Translations under genes and position numbers: made by a program | Assembly (NCBI GenBank): GCA_003439945.1 | Contig: QVRM01002482.1 | Location: 162,001 to 226,000, forward strand | Reading direction: 5' to 3' | Length of the DNA stretch: 64,000 nt | DNA from: Dermanyssus gallinae | Taxonomy: Eukaryota; Arthropoda; Arachnida; Mesostigmata; Dermanyssidae | Shown: positions 1-11,854 of the stretch, in pieces | Layout of the letters: each line of letters starts with the position of its first letter | Position numbering within the stretch: the first letter of the stretch is position 1 | Notes under the pieces: generated by a model | What the model saw: only the letters and a program-made list of their open reading frames with translations | Database searches by the model: none | Told to the model about the DNA's origin: nothing

Positions 1-1
1 T

Positions 2-733
2 CAGCTCTTTACCCTCCTGGACGACGAGTCTACACGAATACTAGTCGGGTTGAGATTGGGGGCAGAGCTAGTCTCCCCACACCGGTGCAGATGCGGTGAC
101 GAGGTCGACTCACTAGGTCACCATGGACTTTCCTGTGCCCAGAGTTCAGACAGAATCGCACGCCACTCAGCTTTGAACGAGACATTTAGCAGAGGGCTGC
201 AATCGGCAGGCTACCCATGCATTTTGGAGCCGTATGGCTTAGTAAGAGACGATGGAAGAAGACCTGATGGTATGACCCTGACTCCCTTCGAGCGGGGCCA
301 AATGCTGGTGTGGGACGCGACCGTAACCGACTCGTTAGGCCCCTCAATGGTCGGTACGGGCGCAACCCGCCCAGGACACGCGGTAGCCCTAGCGGAAGCA
401 GCCAAGTGCAGAAAGTATTCAAGCATCGGTTACCCACACCTGTTCTCACCCCTTGCATTCGAGACATTGGGGGGGGGTCTTGGTTGCTCACGACAAAACT
501 GCTCAAGGATGTCGCGAGAAAACTGGTGCTTGCTACAGGAGACAAGAGGGCGGGCGAGTATTTACTGCAACGTCTGTCATTAGATGTTCAGAGGGGGAAT
601 GCCGCTTCGGTGAGAGGTACCCTGGCTAGGTGGACCAGCCCAAGCCTGGACCTCACACCTTGAGGTTTGCCCCAGCGGGCTGTGTACTGTTGTTACATCA
701 CAAATGCATATTATGCTACACTTAAATACATTT

Positions 734-736
<3 letters not shown>
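2..736 (+). mobile_element. 3' end of RLE-type non-LTR retrotransposon (copy 1)
   Basis: This is the C-terminal part of a LINE ORF plus a short 3' UTR; the 5' part lies outside the window. The reading frame at 2-475 shows a CCHC knuckle (Cys at 86 and 92, then an HGLSC motif near 122-136), RPDG near 260-272 and WDATVTD near 310-332, followed by a KCRKY motif. This order (CCHC, PD, D, then K..KY) matches the restriction-like endonuclease of R2/R4/Dong-type LINEs, which nicks the target for reverse transcription. A G run near 470-478 shifts the frame, and the protein continues in another frame to a stop at 661-663. The 3' UTR runs directly into an (AT)n tract. Related copies lie at 28284-30496, 31280-32270 (minus) and 43436-43985. 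The family assignment is from motifs only. Confidence 0.8.

Positions 737-737
<1 letters not shown>

Positions 738-773
<36 letters not shown>
738..773. repeat. (AT)n microsatellite at the LINE 3' end
   Basis: About 36 bp of uninterrupted AT directly follows the 3' UTR of the RLE-LINE copy at 2-736. Confidence 0.95.
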
Positions 774-776
<3 letters not shown>

Positions 777-835
777 AATATTGTGATGATTTATTAACCA
801 ATTACAATACGTTTGCACACTCGGCAGTGCTCGCC

Positions 836-838
836 TAT

Positions 839-871
<33 letters not shown>
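836..871. repeat. (AT)n microsatellite
   Basis: Nearly pure AT dinucleotide run with one AAAT interruption. It sits at the left edge of repeat unit A1 of the duplication array. Confidence 0.9.
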
Positions 872-1836
872 CGTATATGCGTACATGCATAGGGATGATT
901 TGCTTCGACACACATACGGACATCGAAATATAATAAATACTAAAACATACAAGTTGGACTTTAGTAATGACAATAGTATCGGTCTTAATGTACATTGCTT
1001 GCAAAATAATGAGATATCCATTTTAAGAAGTAATCGGCGTGCATTCATTAAACGTTGCTCTATCAAGAGTCCACACACTTGCCGATCTGGTTTCCACAGG
1101 CATGCTTGCTTATATTCTGCGTTAAGGATATTGATTAATCTTATTGACGCGTTGCAAATCAATATGCAAAACAAGCATAGCTACTTAAACAATGCTGAGC
1201 CAGAGTATTGATATTGCCTGGGTCGGCCAAATCGAGGTGCCTAAGCATGTATATATACGTATATATTGTTTTGATGGCTCGTGTTAGCGCGGAAATACGT
1301 CGACCCTTGATCGCATGTTGAACCATAACCCATAACTGTTTTTTCTACATTTTGATATTCGTCAACTAAATCAATATGCAAAACAAACGTAGCCACTTAC
1401 ACAATATATTGCGTACTCGATATTTCAAATTATCATAAATTGCATATGAGGAAGATGTCAAGGTGGTGACCATGCTGAAAGCGCTGCAAAAAACTTCTGC
1501 CCAAAGTCAACCTTTGTGCCTAATAGAGCAAACATTTTAAAAATGCTTACAGAGTGCAATCTACCGGTCCGATGGCGAGTACTGAGTTACCCTAACTCAT
1601 AAAATCTATCAACTATCGTCATATAAATCAATATGCAAAATAAGCATAGCCTAAACCACTTAAACAATGGTGAGTCAGAGTAATGTTATTGCCTGGGCGA
1701 CCAAACCGAAGTGCGTAGAAGTACGTATAAATGTTTTGATGGCTTGTGTCAGCGCGGGAATACGTCGACCCTTGATTCCATGTTGAACCACAACTCATAA
1801 TTGTTTTTAGTTAAAGTTTGGTGAGACTATATATGC

Positions 1837-1838
<2 letters not shown>

Positions 1839-1878
<40 letters not shown>
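1839..1878. repeat. (AT)n microsatellite
   Basis: About 40 bp of AT immediately left of the second copy of module B. Confidence 0.95.
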
Positions 1879-1881
<3 letters not shown>

Positions 1882-2190
1882 AAGATGACGACCCTGCTGA
1901 AAGCCTGTAGCAAATGTTTGCACAAAGTCGACCTTTGTGCCTAATTGGAGCAACCATTTTGAAAATTCATACAGGGTGCAGTTTACCAGTCCGATGGCGA
2001 TTACTGAGGTACCCTAACTCACGAAATCTATCAACCATCGTTCTACAACGTTCCGATAAACTTTACACATCCTCGCAATGTCCGCAACAGAACGGCTCCG
2101 TTCAACTCCCGATGATTAAAGACGAAAACCGAACGTCTGACACTCTCCCTCTCTAACTAACAAGCGTCGGTACAGTAATTATGGGCCTCC

Positions 2191-2194
<4 letters not shown>

Positions 2195-2222
<28 letters not shown>
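2195..2222. repeat. (AT)n microsatellite
   Basis: About 28 bp of pure AT dinucleotides inside the duplication array. Confidence 0.9.
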
Positions 2223-2225
<3 letters not shown>

Positions 2226-2351
2226 TTCATCTCTTAATGAAGTTTTATCGGAGCTCTGCCCACGTATGCAGCTGCATAACATTCTGAGTATCTCCTCGAA
2301 TAATAAGCACGTCTCTAGCCGAGAAAACGAATCTACTAATCAAACGGCCTA

Positions 2352-2352
<1 letters not shown>

Positions 2353-2388
<36 letters not shown>
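2353..2388. repeat. (AT)n microsatellite
   Basis: About 36 bp of pure AT dinucleotides inside the duplication array. Confidence 0.9.
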
Positions 2389-2391
<3 letters not shown>

Positions 2392-2509
2392 TACACAAAA
2401 TTATAAGACTTCTCGGGCACAGAGCAAGTGCATGACCCACCTGGCGGATGGCCTAGTAGATCTATTGAAACAACCCTATTCACTATTACATGTAACGTAC
2501 AGGTCTTTA

Positions 2510-2614
<105 letters not shown>

Positions 2615-3031
2615 CATTTGTTTCCGCACGTGCACACTCCTTGAAACATACGAGATCAAAGGGAGTAGTGATAGAAGCGTCGTTGGTCTAAATGCATATG
2701 CTTGCAAATAATAACGGGATAGGTATTTTAAAAAACTATTGTAGGTATTGGCGTATATTCATTAAAATAGGCTACGATACAAGTTTGCACACTTGCCGAT
2801 CTGGTTGCCGCACGGGAGCATACTTGCAAAACAAACATACTCTATTTAAACAATGTCGACTCCGATCGCCAAATCGAGGTACCCAAGCATGTAGACGTAT
2901 ACATATGAGAACAATGTGTTTCGATGGCTCGCGTTAGCCCCGACCCTTAATCTCATGTTGAACTCCAATCCATAATTTTTTAATAAGACTCTGCTTTGCT
3001 GAGATGTTTATAAATTTATATTTATATTTAT

Positions 3032-3365
3032 ATGGAGAGGGTAGAGGGAGAGGGAGAGGGAGAGGGAGAGGAGAGGGAGAGGAGAGGGAGAGGGAGAGGG
3101 AGAGGGAGAGGGAGAGGGAGGGAGAGGGAGAGGGAGAGGGAGAGGGAGAGGGAGAGGGAGAGGGAGGGGAGAGGGACAGGGACAGGGGAGAGGGAGAGGG
3201 AGAGGAGAGCGGAGGGAGAGGGGGAGAGAAGAGAAGAGGAAGAGGAGAGAGGGATGAGGATAGGAGAGGGAGAGGGAGAGTGGAGAGGGAGAGGTAGGAG
3301 AGGAGAGGGAGAGGGATAGTGGGATAGGGGAGAGGAGAGGGAGAGGAGAGGGAGATAGAGAGTGA
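3032..3365. repeat. (GGGAGA)n purine-rich hexanucleotide array
   Basis: About 330 bp is almost entirely purine on the plus strand, built on GAGGGA units with local slippage to GGAGAG, AGAGA and GGGACA variants. The long Arg/Glu/Gly ORFs across it only reflect the repeat. It is directly flanked by a TTTATA array. Confidence 0.95.
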
Positions 3366-3645
3366 GAGGTATATTTATAGTATATTATAGGTATAGTATA
3401 TGGAGAGTATAGTTATATTAGTATTTATATGAGATGGAGATTATAGGTATATGGAGATTAGATTATGTATATTATTTATATTTATATTATATGATATTAT
3501 ATTTATATTATATTTATATTTATATTTATATTATATTTATATTTATATTTATATTATATTTATATTTATATTTATATTTATATTTATATTTATATTTATA
3601 TTTATATTTATATTTATATTTATATTATATTTATATTTATATCCC
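3366..3645. repeat. (TTTATA)n hexanucleotide array
   Basis: AT-only array based on TATTTA units with occasional shortened units, increasingly regular from about 3480 to 3640. The same unit appears briefly on the far side of the purine array (3013-3031), so the purine array appears to be embedded in it. Confidence 0.9.
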
Positions 3646-4539
3646 GACATTTTCATTGTGGTGACCAGCAAGACGATACAGTATTTGTTAGCAGGATCCT
3701 GACGGACAACTGTAGTCTATACCTGCTCTGCATTACACCTGTTTAAGATCAGCGCAGTCAACAGACACTATTTTCTTCCACAGTAGTCGCCTAGTGGAGG
3801 ATAAATACACCTAGCGCATAATACGAAAATATATAAAACGCCTTAATCTAAATACTAAACAAATGATTTATGAATAGTAGAGCCTTAAATTTCAGCCGCC
3901 TAAACGTTAAGCTGTTTGTTGAATTTACCATGAAACAACATCACTTAACTCAGCCGCGTCAACCGTAATCCGGACATACAAAAAAACAACTTGCAGGGAA
4001 ATAAATTAGCAGTTACCCACAGTGGTGAAATAACACTCGACCGAACACCGTGGTACACGTGTAGTGTCCTCTCAGTTCAGCAGGAGGATGCAACAGCTTC
4101 ATACGGGGCGGAATACAATGCAGGTTTTTCAAACTTAACTTGGTGTTGTTACAGCATTTTATCGTCTCAGTCTGTTACAGTTTAGTGTCCTTGTAGAGCA
4201 GTATACTCCGAGCGTACCAGAGTTATCGTATTTGAGAATGCAGTTGAAAGCTTCACAACCTATGGGTCTTCGCTACAGCACCTCTATTGTATTGTTTCCA
4301 ATTGATACAATAGGAGCGATAGATCACAATAGATTCGCTGCCAACATATTTACCTAGTGATTGCAAAAATAATAACTAACAAGTATCATTTTGTAGTAGA
4401 ACCTCAAATGACTACAGTAGCGACAGTGTGCTTTGACTCAAATCACAACCAGGAATCTTGTCGCCAGTGTGCAAAATTCCGCTGCGTGGTCTTATCTAGA
4501 CGTGCGGTACTTGGCGTATATATTTTTTGGTGGAGTAGG
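3646..4539. other. Anonymous non-coding stretch
   Basis: No recognisable gene. Only short ORFs without similarity that I recognise; the longest plus-strand one (3991-4185) has no visible motif. Confidence 0.6.
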
Positions 4540-4653
4540 GTTAAATGCAGTTACGCACTACCGCTACGAGTAGGAAAAATTCGCTTTCTATCTCGAGCTG
4601 TCTGGGACTCGACCCCACCGGATGAATGTTACGCCGCAAACGCACTAAACGCA

Positions 4654-4656
<3 letters not shown>
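4540..4656 (-). mobile_element. Orphan 3'-UTR tail of the R1-like LINE family
   Basis: Read on the minus strand, this segment matches the 3' tail of the LINE at 9660-12030 (compare 11905-12030). Shared blocks include GTGCGTTTAGTG, GCTGGGGTCGAGTCCCA (GGTGGGG form here), the CTGCTCGA-like block and CTACTCGTAGC. The coding part is absent. The 5' side of the fragment is cut off exactly where an (AT)n tract begins at 4657. It is probably a 5'-truncated or rearranged copy. Confidence 0.7.

Positions 4657-4686
<30 letters not shown>
4657..4686. repeat. (AT)n microsatellite
   Basis: About 30 bp of AT adjoining the orphan LINE tail. Confidence 0.9.
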
Positions 4687-4693
<7 letters not shown>

Positions 4694-5062
4694 TATGTGT
4701 GTGTACTAGTCGTATTAGTGTTATTAGGTATACGAATAAAATGTGATATAATTTAGCCATGTGCGGCCTGGGAGAAGGAAAAGGAGGAAAAACGTTCTCT
4801 CATTTATTCCCCCACTAAACTTTGTAACCGAAACATAAACGACCGGCCCTTCATATTCAGAACGAGTAATATCAACTCTGCGCAAAATGGCTATCCCTTC
4901 CCGTCGTAGCACCCCCCTACCCCCCGTTGCCCGCGCAATCGACTCGTCTCGCAAACGATAGTCGTTGACCTTATTTCTGCGATGCGATTCCGATTCGAAG
5001 ACGGTACGCTCGAACTTTAACTGAGAGTGCTATTTATAAGGCTCTTACTGCCGACGTTCTCA

Positions 5063-5063
5063 G

Positions 5064-5091
<28 letters not shown>
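5063..5091. repeat. (AT)n microsatellite
   Basis: About 29 bp of pure AT in otherwise anonymous sequence. Confidence 0.9.
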
Positions 5092-5096
<5 letters not shown>

Positions 5097-5308
5097 CATT
5101 TAAATTATTCATATTCGTGAATATATTCGTCTGGCTATGAGATATTCAGATGGCCACATTCTGATGATAAGACTGTTGCACAGTATGTACATTATGAGCA
5201 AATCCGCTGTTATTTTTCTTTTTGAAATAGCATTGAGAATGCAATACAGCTTTCGAAGAGCCACGAGTGATAGGGCGTTTAAAGTAAGCAATCGTACCGG
5301 CAGTGGCT

Positions 5309-5392
5309 TGCTTATATATGTACTGCTTTTATATATATATATATATATAAGCAAGCCTGCTTATATATATATATATATATATAAGCAAGCCA
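5309..5392. repeat. Compound palindrome around (AT)n
   Basis: GGCTTGCTTATATA at the left is answered by TATATAAGCAAGCC twice to the right, separated by AT runs. Each AT run is therefore bounded by inverted GCTTGCTT/AAGCAAGC arms, giving two overlapping hairpins. Confidence 0.8.
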
Positions 5393-5449
5393 ATATGTCT
5401 ATGTGTGTATATATATACATCGGTCTTACATTAGAATACATATAAACGT

Positions 5450-8416
5450 ATTGATTTCAAATAATTTCTTGAACCATTTTTCAGTAGTAAGGTATTAGGA
5501 TCAGACTCTGTTTTGATCAATGTTACCTGCCAGTACACACCGACTTCCCAGAGCTAGCTAGGATGCTACAAGTACCCTTGTATAGCTCCTAAATGCACTT
5601 GTTAACTGTCTTGTACCTGTTGTGTTAGCAAACTTTTATTTTTGGATATGTTTGATAATTTATCATGTGGTTGCTTACTGATCGAAGTTTGGTTTTACTT
5701 CGCAAAGGCTGGCTGGCTTGTTTTGTGCTCTAAGTACACTATCCTTCCGAATCCTATTTGTGTACCATATCCGCTTACGCAACACTAAACATGGCATCGC
5801 AGAATAACGAACGCGTTCCTAGCCAAGGTCATGTCGTTATGTTGGAAATTGCTTGTCCTAGGGACGAAGGAGTGCCGATTGTAATGTTCGCAATCTGACT
5901 CTATGTGCCACACCGCAAGACATGGGGCCATCATTTCAACCGCAAGCTGTCACATGCTACCACCCATTCGTAGTTATGGGAGAAGTCGGCCGAATGCCCA
6001 TTTCCGAAGGTGTTCCGAAATTCCTGGACGAAAGCGAATCTGTGCTTAGCGTATTAAAGAACTGTTCAAATGCTCTCGTTGTATACGTGGTAGACGAGAA
6101 AGTGATGTGCAAGCAATTACGGGAGCAGAGAGTACACCTTATCAAGTCCGCAAATAGTGTAGGTAGTTTCGATCGATAACAAAATTATTTCAGCCGTGTG
6201 ACTGATAGATGTACGGATAAACTTTTAACATTGCAGAACCACCTTTTAGAAGTAAGGTAACCGACCCGACTCAAACGTGATCTGTTAATAACTGATCATC
6301 GATAAAATTTTCGACCACAGATACTGTAGCAGACGCAACGTCAGCAAATGTCACACCAAAGCTGTCCAGACACGACAAACAATGGGCTAATAAAAACAAC
6401 AACAACGGATCCACATTGATAAGATATGCAAATCTGTAAGCTGTGTATGTTGTGCGATGCATATGCACTGTTTGGGCTATCTTCTATTGCGGCCCTCGCA
6501 AAGACTTATGTATTTCTCTCGTCGGTCGTTTTCAAAGAGTACCTAGCGGATTTGATCCTCGAGATCAAAAGGCCCACAACACAATTATTGATACCACCAG
6601 GTTAGCTTAAAAGGGGTCGTTGTCATTTGTTAGTTGACAATGGTTGCTAACAGCTCTTCAAAACATGCGTTTGCTTCTAATACGCGCTTGCATCGGCTCA
6701 ACATAATAAGAACGCACGCAGTTTCTGGCTTTAATTTGATTCAAGTTGTCCTCTTCTCACAGCACTCTCCGCCAGCAGACTATTAAACAATTTAGCAGCT
6801 GATATCAAAAACACTCTGGATGCGTTGTTTTTCATCGCCTTTATATTTACAGATTTTCTGGACCTTTTGCAGGATTTTGTGTGCTTAAGATCATTGGTTT
6901 ATTGGCGAAAGAGGACTAAAGGTCCCACGGAAAATTACCACGATTCATATTTGTTCTATTGTTTTTAGATGATTTTGTAACAAAGCAACAATGAAATAAT
7001 GCATTTCCAAAAATAAACCAACAACCTCTGTAAAGTACTTCTACATACCAAATTACCAGTTTTATCATCGTTAAACTCACGTGCAAACGTAGCAATTCAA
7101 ACGCTAGCAAAATCCTCGTTAGAGGTATATATATTAATATTATCTGTCAATAACAGACTGACGTCACTAATGGCAACTAAGTCCGCCGTTCATTAATACT
7201 TCTTTATTTTTTTTTATAAGTTTAACAACAATCACGCTCAGGTGTCGCAAACTAATTGTGGCAAAAGCACAGAGGAAGGTTATCGAGTAAAAGCCTTCAG
7301 GTCAAAATCTGTCGATTTTTGACTAATTTGGTCACAAGTTTCGAATCAGTTCTGAATCATACATCATTATAGGAAACACATCTGATCCCAACACGCAATG
7401 TTTTCAGTAGTAAATGACAGAGAGGCAGACAAATTGTGTCTATAGGGTGTTCGGGATCACAAATTACCGAGAGATCTCTCCCATTTGCTCGGTATTAAAG
7501 AGCTGACAAACAGTCGCGAATTACGTCGCTGGGGATCATGCTCGACATCGTTACTCGGCTCAGACTCTTTAACGCATGACCGTATGAGTGAAGATCACAA
7601 AGTTTACAATTTCGTTGCAATAAACATAAGTTTGGCTAAGTCTCTTTTTGATCGCAATGACTTGAAAGCATACAACGAAAAGTTAGCATCAACCTGTTAT
7701 TCACCATATCAGATCGTTCTTGACATCGATTTTTTAGTTCTGAGCAACCAAAATCACTTCATAAATCATTCAGGACAAACTTTCCTGTGCCTATACAGAC
7801 TTAGGCAATACTTTTATCGACTCCATCAGCAAGCTTCCGTCGGAACGGTAAATAGTTAGTGTTCTATTTTAAAATGAGTGTGCGACTTTTAGGCGATAAC
7901 GAGAATGTGGCTAAGCCAAGTCTTCGCGAACTTCAGCCTACATGCGGATAATGATCTTCCACATTCGAGCCACTTCCGAACGAGTGCCCATCACCTACCT
8001 ATTTAGGTGAAATTAAGAAAACATCGAAAAAACATACTGGTGCTAGAGCAGGTCTTTATTAGTTTCTGATAAACCGAATACATCGGGTATTCTTTTGATT
8101 TCTATGGTCACAAGGAACATCTAAAAATCTAACCGCGACAAGAAACAAACTTAGCGCGGACTTAAGCCGTCGCGGGAGATTACGAACTATTTGAATGAAA
8201 AACATGTTTTCTTTCATAATGCTATAATGTTGTTACTTTCAGTATATCATTTAAGTATTTGCTAACAGAACTAGCTGAGATGTCTGAGCCACAAACAGGA
8301 TATAAACACCGTCGTATAGATAATTCAGTAATGTTGGTTAGATTATTCAAACGGTTTGCGCAAAACTCATTCTGACATTCCGCGAGCATATGTAGATAGC
8401 AACGTATTGGGCGTAT

Positions 8417-8449
<33 letters not shown>

Positions 8450-9640
8450 TTTTTTTTATTTGTTATTTTTCTGCAGGCTCAATAACTTTGCAATAAGTAA
8501 TGCGAGAGCAATCATTCGATTGCCTAGAGAGAGTACCAGGGCAATTCGGTGACAACAAATCATTCTGTGAGTTCTATGGGGACACATTTAACGCTATTTG
8601 ATGACATTCGTATTCTTAACATCATCACCATTGGGACTAATTTCTGCATGACAATTTAACACAGTGTGGCAAAGTAAACTAAATACGTTATCACTGTGTG
8701 CTGGGGCTCCCCCGACTAATTAGAAATAGACTTGACTTCCGAATAGCACAGATATTAGCAGTCCAACTGGAAGCCATCAGTATTAACTAGCGTTTATTCT
8801 CTTATTGTTGTTTCGTTAGCAAGTTTCGTTGTGTACTATGTCCTCAATTTGTGGTAATCCCGTTTAGCACCAGGAGATTTAGCGTAGAGCCCTAGTTGAG
8901 CTTTTAAGCACATTGAGGCGGCAGTTCATCTTCCGCATGTGCCTTTGTTGTTGCTGTTGGTAATGCCGTTCGCGTTATGCACACGTTAAGCATGATTTTT
9001 GCTGTCGCGGTTGTCGCAAGGCGAATTACTTAAAAGAAACGCTCTCGCCCGTTACATATCGGCAGGAATGTTACTAACTGTTTACAGGAAAAAAACTACG
9101 CATATAACGACCGCACCGTGTCATGATTGTGTCGCAAATTCACTTGCTCCAAAAGCTGTCTCGGCCTCTGTACCTTTTGTACAACGTATGCCCATGCATA
9201 TGTTTATGGAGCGATGCTTTCATTGGCGGGCTCGCAACACAACTGTTTGACAACTGGTTGTTCGACTAGTTACGTAAAAATGAAACACAAACAAAAAAGA
9301 CACAAGGAGACGAAGGTAAACAAAAAACTTAGCTGGAAAAAAGGAGAGAGAGAGAAAAAATAGAAAAACAACCGTAACAGGTAATCAACACAGTGAAGCA
9401 TAACAACAGCGAGCGCAGCTCTTTGGAAGGCTGACCTTTGGATTGACTGTGTTGCCTGTTGTGGATACCGACAATAAGGAGGTGCTCGCTAGAACTGCTC
9501 GCACCGCTAAGAGATTCAATCAGTAGCACTGCGGTTGTGTGGTCGGACTACGCATTCTTTTCGTAGCTGTGCCGTGGTAACAGCGAGAATAGGCGTTGTC
9601 AGATGTAGCCACTGTTGTTAAGAGAAAAACGTCATAACGG
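5450..9640. other. Anonymous region with small unclassified ORFs
   Basis: No recognisable gene family. Two stretches look slightly more protein-like than background. From 5791 a plus-strand ATG opens a short frame which, after a shift, continues as an open frame to a stop at 6177-6179. A 124-codon frame runs 7485-7859. Neither has a visible domain, signal peptide or splice pattern that I trust. They may be decayed genes or chance. An (AT)n tract lies at 8419-8447. Confidence 0.4.
8419..8447. repeat. (AT)n microsatellite
   Basis: About 29 bp of AT followed by a T run. Confidence 0.9.
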
Positions 9641-9804
9641 GGAAACTTTGTTAGTCAACGGGTTACCTATTTGCCGTCGGAGGCTGTCCCGCAGACACGA
9701 AGCGGTCTGCCCCCAGCGATATCGGTAGCAGAGGTGCTCAAGGCTGCGGCGAGACTTAAGCCGGGAAAGGCTCCAGGACCAGACGGCATCCCGTTCCTGG
9801 CAGT

Positions 9805-9818
9805 CAAAGTACTATTTA
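9805..9818. repeat. Target-site duplication, left copy (14 bp)
   Basis: CAAAGTACTATTTA, identical to 10071-10084, brackets the insertion within the LINE ORF. Confidence 0.95.
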
Positions 9819-10070
9819 CATACATATTGTTTATTTCGCAATCATTTTGCATTTCAAGATGGTACATAAATACAATACAATCATCATTATATACAATTTT
9901 AACACTTTATCGACCGACCCACCGGGCAAGAAAGTGCAAAGACCGCCGATGCGACTGGCAGCTCGCTGCGTGGTATTTAGCGCATACCTGCGAGCAGAAC
10001 CGGCAACGACATTGATCGCCAACTTAATGAAATCCTTGAGTCGAACACACCAAGTGATGATAGCCATGTA
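9819..10070 (-). mobile_element. 252-bp SINE-like retroposed element (copy 1)
   Basis: It is bounded by a perfect 14-bp target-site duplication and inserted into the RT frame of an R1-like LINE. Read on the minus strand it starts ACATGGCTATCATC and ends with AATAAACAATATG, resembling a polyadenylation signal at its 3' end. A second copy on the plus strand at about 35157-35412 shares nearly the same ends. It contains an open frame of about 70 codons on the opposite strand, and its sense strand translates into a short segment ending in a QRAA..RIGGL-like stretch, so it may derive from the 3' part of a LINE ORF. A weak GTTCGACTC box-B-like motif lies about 25 bp from the sense 5' end, but only in this copy. 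Confidence 0.75.
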
Positions 10071-10084
10071 CAAAGTACTATTTA
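10071..10084. repeat. Target-site duplication, right copy (14 bp)
   Basis: Perfect repeat of 9805-9818. Confidence 0.95.
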
Positions 10085-11854
10085 AAGAGTATCCAGATCT
10101 GGTTGCACAGGTGTTCACTACAGCGGCCAGAAAAGGAACAATAACTGCAAACTGAAAACAAGCTGAGGTTAACCTTATCTCCAAAGACAACGGAGGATTT
10201 AGGCCTATCTGCCTACTGAATACCCTAGCGAAAAGGTACGAGGCAATCATTGAAGAAAGGCTTAGGACCTTTGTAGAGGAAAACGGTTTCCTTTCGGACT
10301 CCAAATATGGATTCAGAAAAAAGCGGTCAGTCCTCACTGCTGTCCGTCGAGTTACGAACAAGGCTGACCTTTTACATAGTTCAACCATATGCACCAGAAA
10401 ACTGTTCCTGGCAATACTTTTAGATGTCAGGAACGCCTTTAACAGTCTCCCGTGGAGCACAATACTGGACACGCTAGTGAGGAAAAAGTCCCACATTGTC
10501 TTGTAAAGGTCATACCTGGAGGACCGAACTGTTTTCAACGGTGAAGTGGAATTATCAATGACAGCAGGAGTTCCACAGGGCTCGATCCTGGGTTCCCTGC
10601 TCTGGAACCTAGCGTACGATGGTGTACTCTGCCAGGATAATCTTCCACAAAGAGTAGAGATGATCGCGTACGCGGATGATCTGGCTATCACAGTTCAGGC
10701 AAAGACTGCAGAAGAATTGGAACTTGACGCTAATAAAACACTAGAGTCTACGAGGAGATGGATGGACGAAGCCGGCTTAGCAATCGCTCAGGAGAAAAGC
10801 GAGGCTATACTGCTAACGGGACGGAAGAAGGTGAGTCCCATCAGACTATACCTGGCAGGACAGCAAATAAAGCAGGTTAAGGAGGCCCGGTACTTGGGGA
10901 CCCGCTTGGACAAGAGCCTGACGGGCCTCAGCCACCTAAAGATAACCTCGGCAAAGGCGGCCAAGGCGGCTAATGCAATTGCAAGAATTTTACCAAACAT
11001 TCACGGACCAAAATGATGCAGGCGTAGATTGCTAATGTCAGTGGCCAAATCTATAGCGCTATTCGGGTCCCCAGTCTGGCTCAAGGCTTATTTGAAAACA
11101 AAGAAAGCGAGAGGGATCCTTGGAAGCACTCAGAGAGTGGCGGCCCTCAGGATTATCCAGGCGTATCGCACCGTTAGCACAAACTCTGCTTTCGTGCTGG
11201 CCGCAGCTCTTCCCTGGGAGAGAGAGAAGACAATGGAAGCATGGCAAGCCAAATGGGACTCCATTTCTTCTGGAGCACCGGGGCACACCCTTCGATCCCT
11301 CATCCCAAATATCAAACAATAGATTGAGCGGCCGGGGGGAGAACTAAACCATTATCTCACACATATCCTCACGGGATATGGGGATTTTCAGACATACCTC
11401 TTTCGAATCGGAAAAGCTCCTTCATCGAGCTGCGTTTATTGCCAAGAGGGAACGGAAGATGACTCGACCCACACTCTTATAAGGTGCCAGGCACTGGAAC
11501 AGACTAGAGCCACAGCAATTGCAAAACTCAGGAACAAATAGACCAATGAGGAAGACGGAAAAGGAGCAAATATTCCAGATCCCCCCAGAGGAACCCTTAA
11601 GGAGTTCGTAGACTGCATATGCGGCACGACTTCTGGGTGGAAGCTAGGAGCAGCTATGGCTACGAAGGAAATGAAAGAGAAAAGAGCCTTGGGAAGGCTC
11701 ACGAGAGCAAGATTTCCGTCTACTGCACTAGAAAATTACGTTAGTCCGAATGATGTGGCTTCGCAGGTGTTAGTACAAAACACGTCGAACGTTGGGGAAA
11801 CCCGTGAGTGTCCCCGGCCAAATGATCCGAGTGGCACTCGCCACTTCTCCTGAT

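Larger units (their letters stand above)
9671..11853 (+). pseudogene. Reverse transcriptase ORF2 of R1-like LINE, interrupted
   Basis: The product would be a LINE reverse transcriptase. GKAPGPDGIP (about 9760-9790) marks the fingers, LDVRNAFNS (about 10420-10450) the palm A motif, GVPQG (10567-10581) motif B and YADD (10669-10680) the catalytic motif C. A CVYC...H...C knuckle begins at 11431. From 10085 to 11853 everything is in one frame, broken only by in-frame stops near 10156, 10504, 11014-11019, 11320 and 11539. The first of these replaces an expected Trp. Upstream of the insertion the frame differs. Removing the 252-bp insert plus one 14-bp duplicate (266 bp) brings 9671-9818 into the downstream frame. 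The copy is therefore fairly young but dead. Confidence 0.85.

Noticed and set aside
3004..3319. Long Arg/Glu/Gly-rich ORFs
   Set aside because: They translate the (GGGAGA)n array in different frames; no unique residues.
9831..10691. 286-codon minus-strand ORF
   Set aside because: Antisense shadow of the R1-like RT plus the SINE-like insert; the motifs are on the plus strand.
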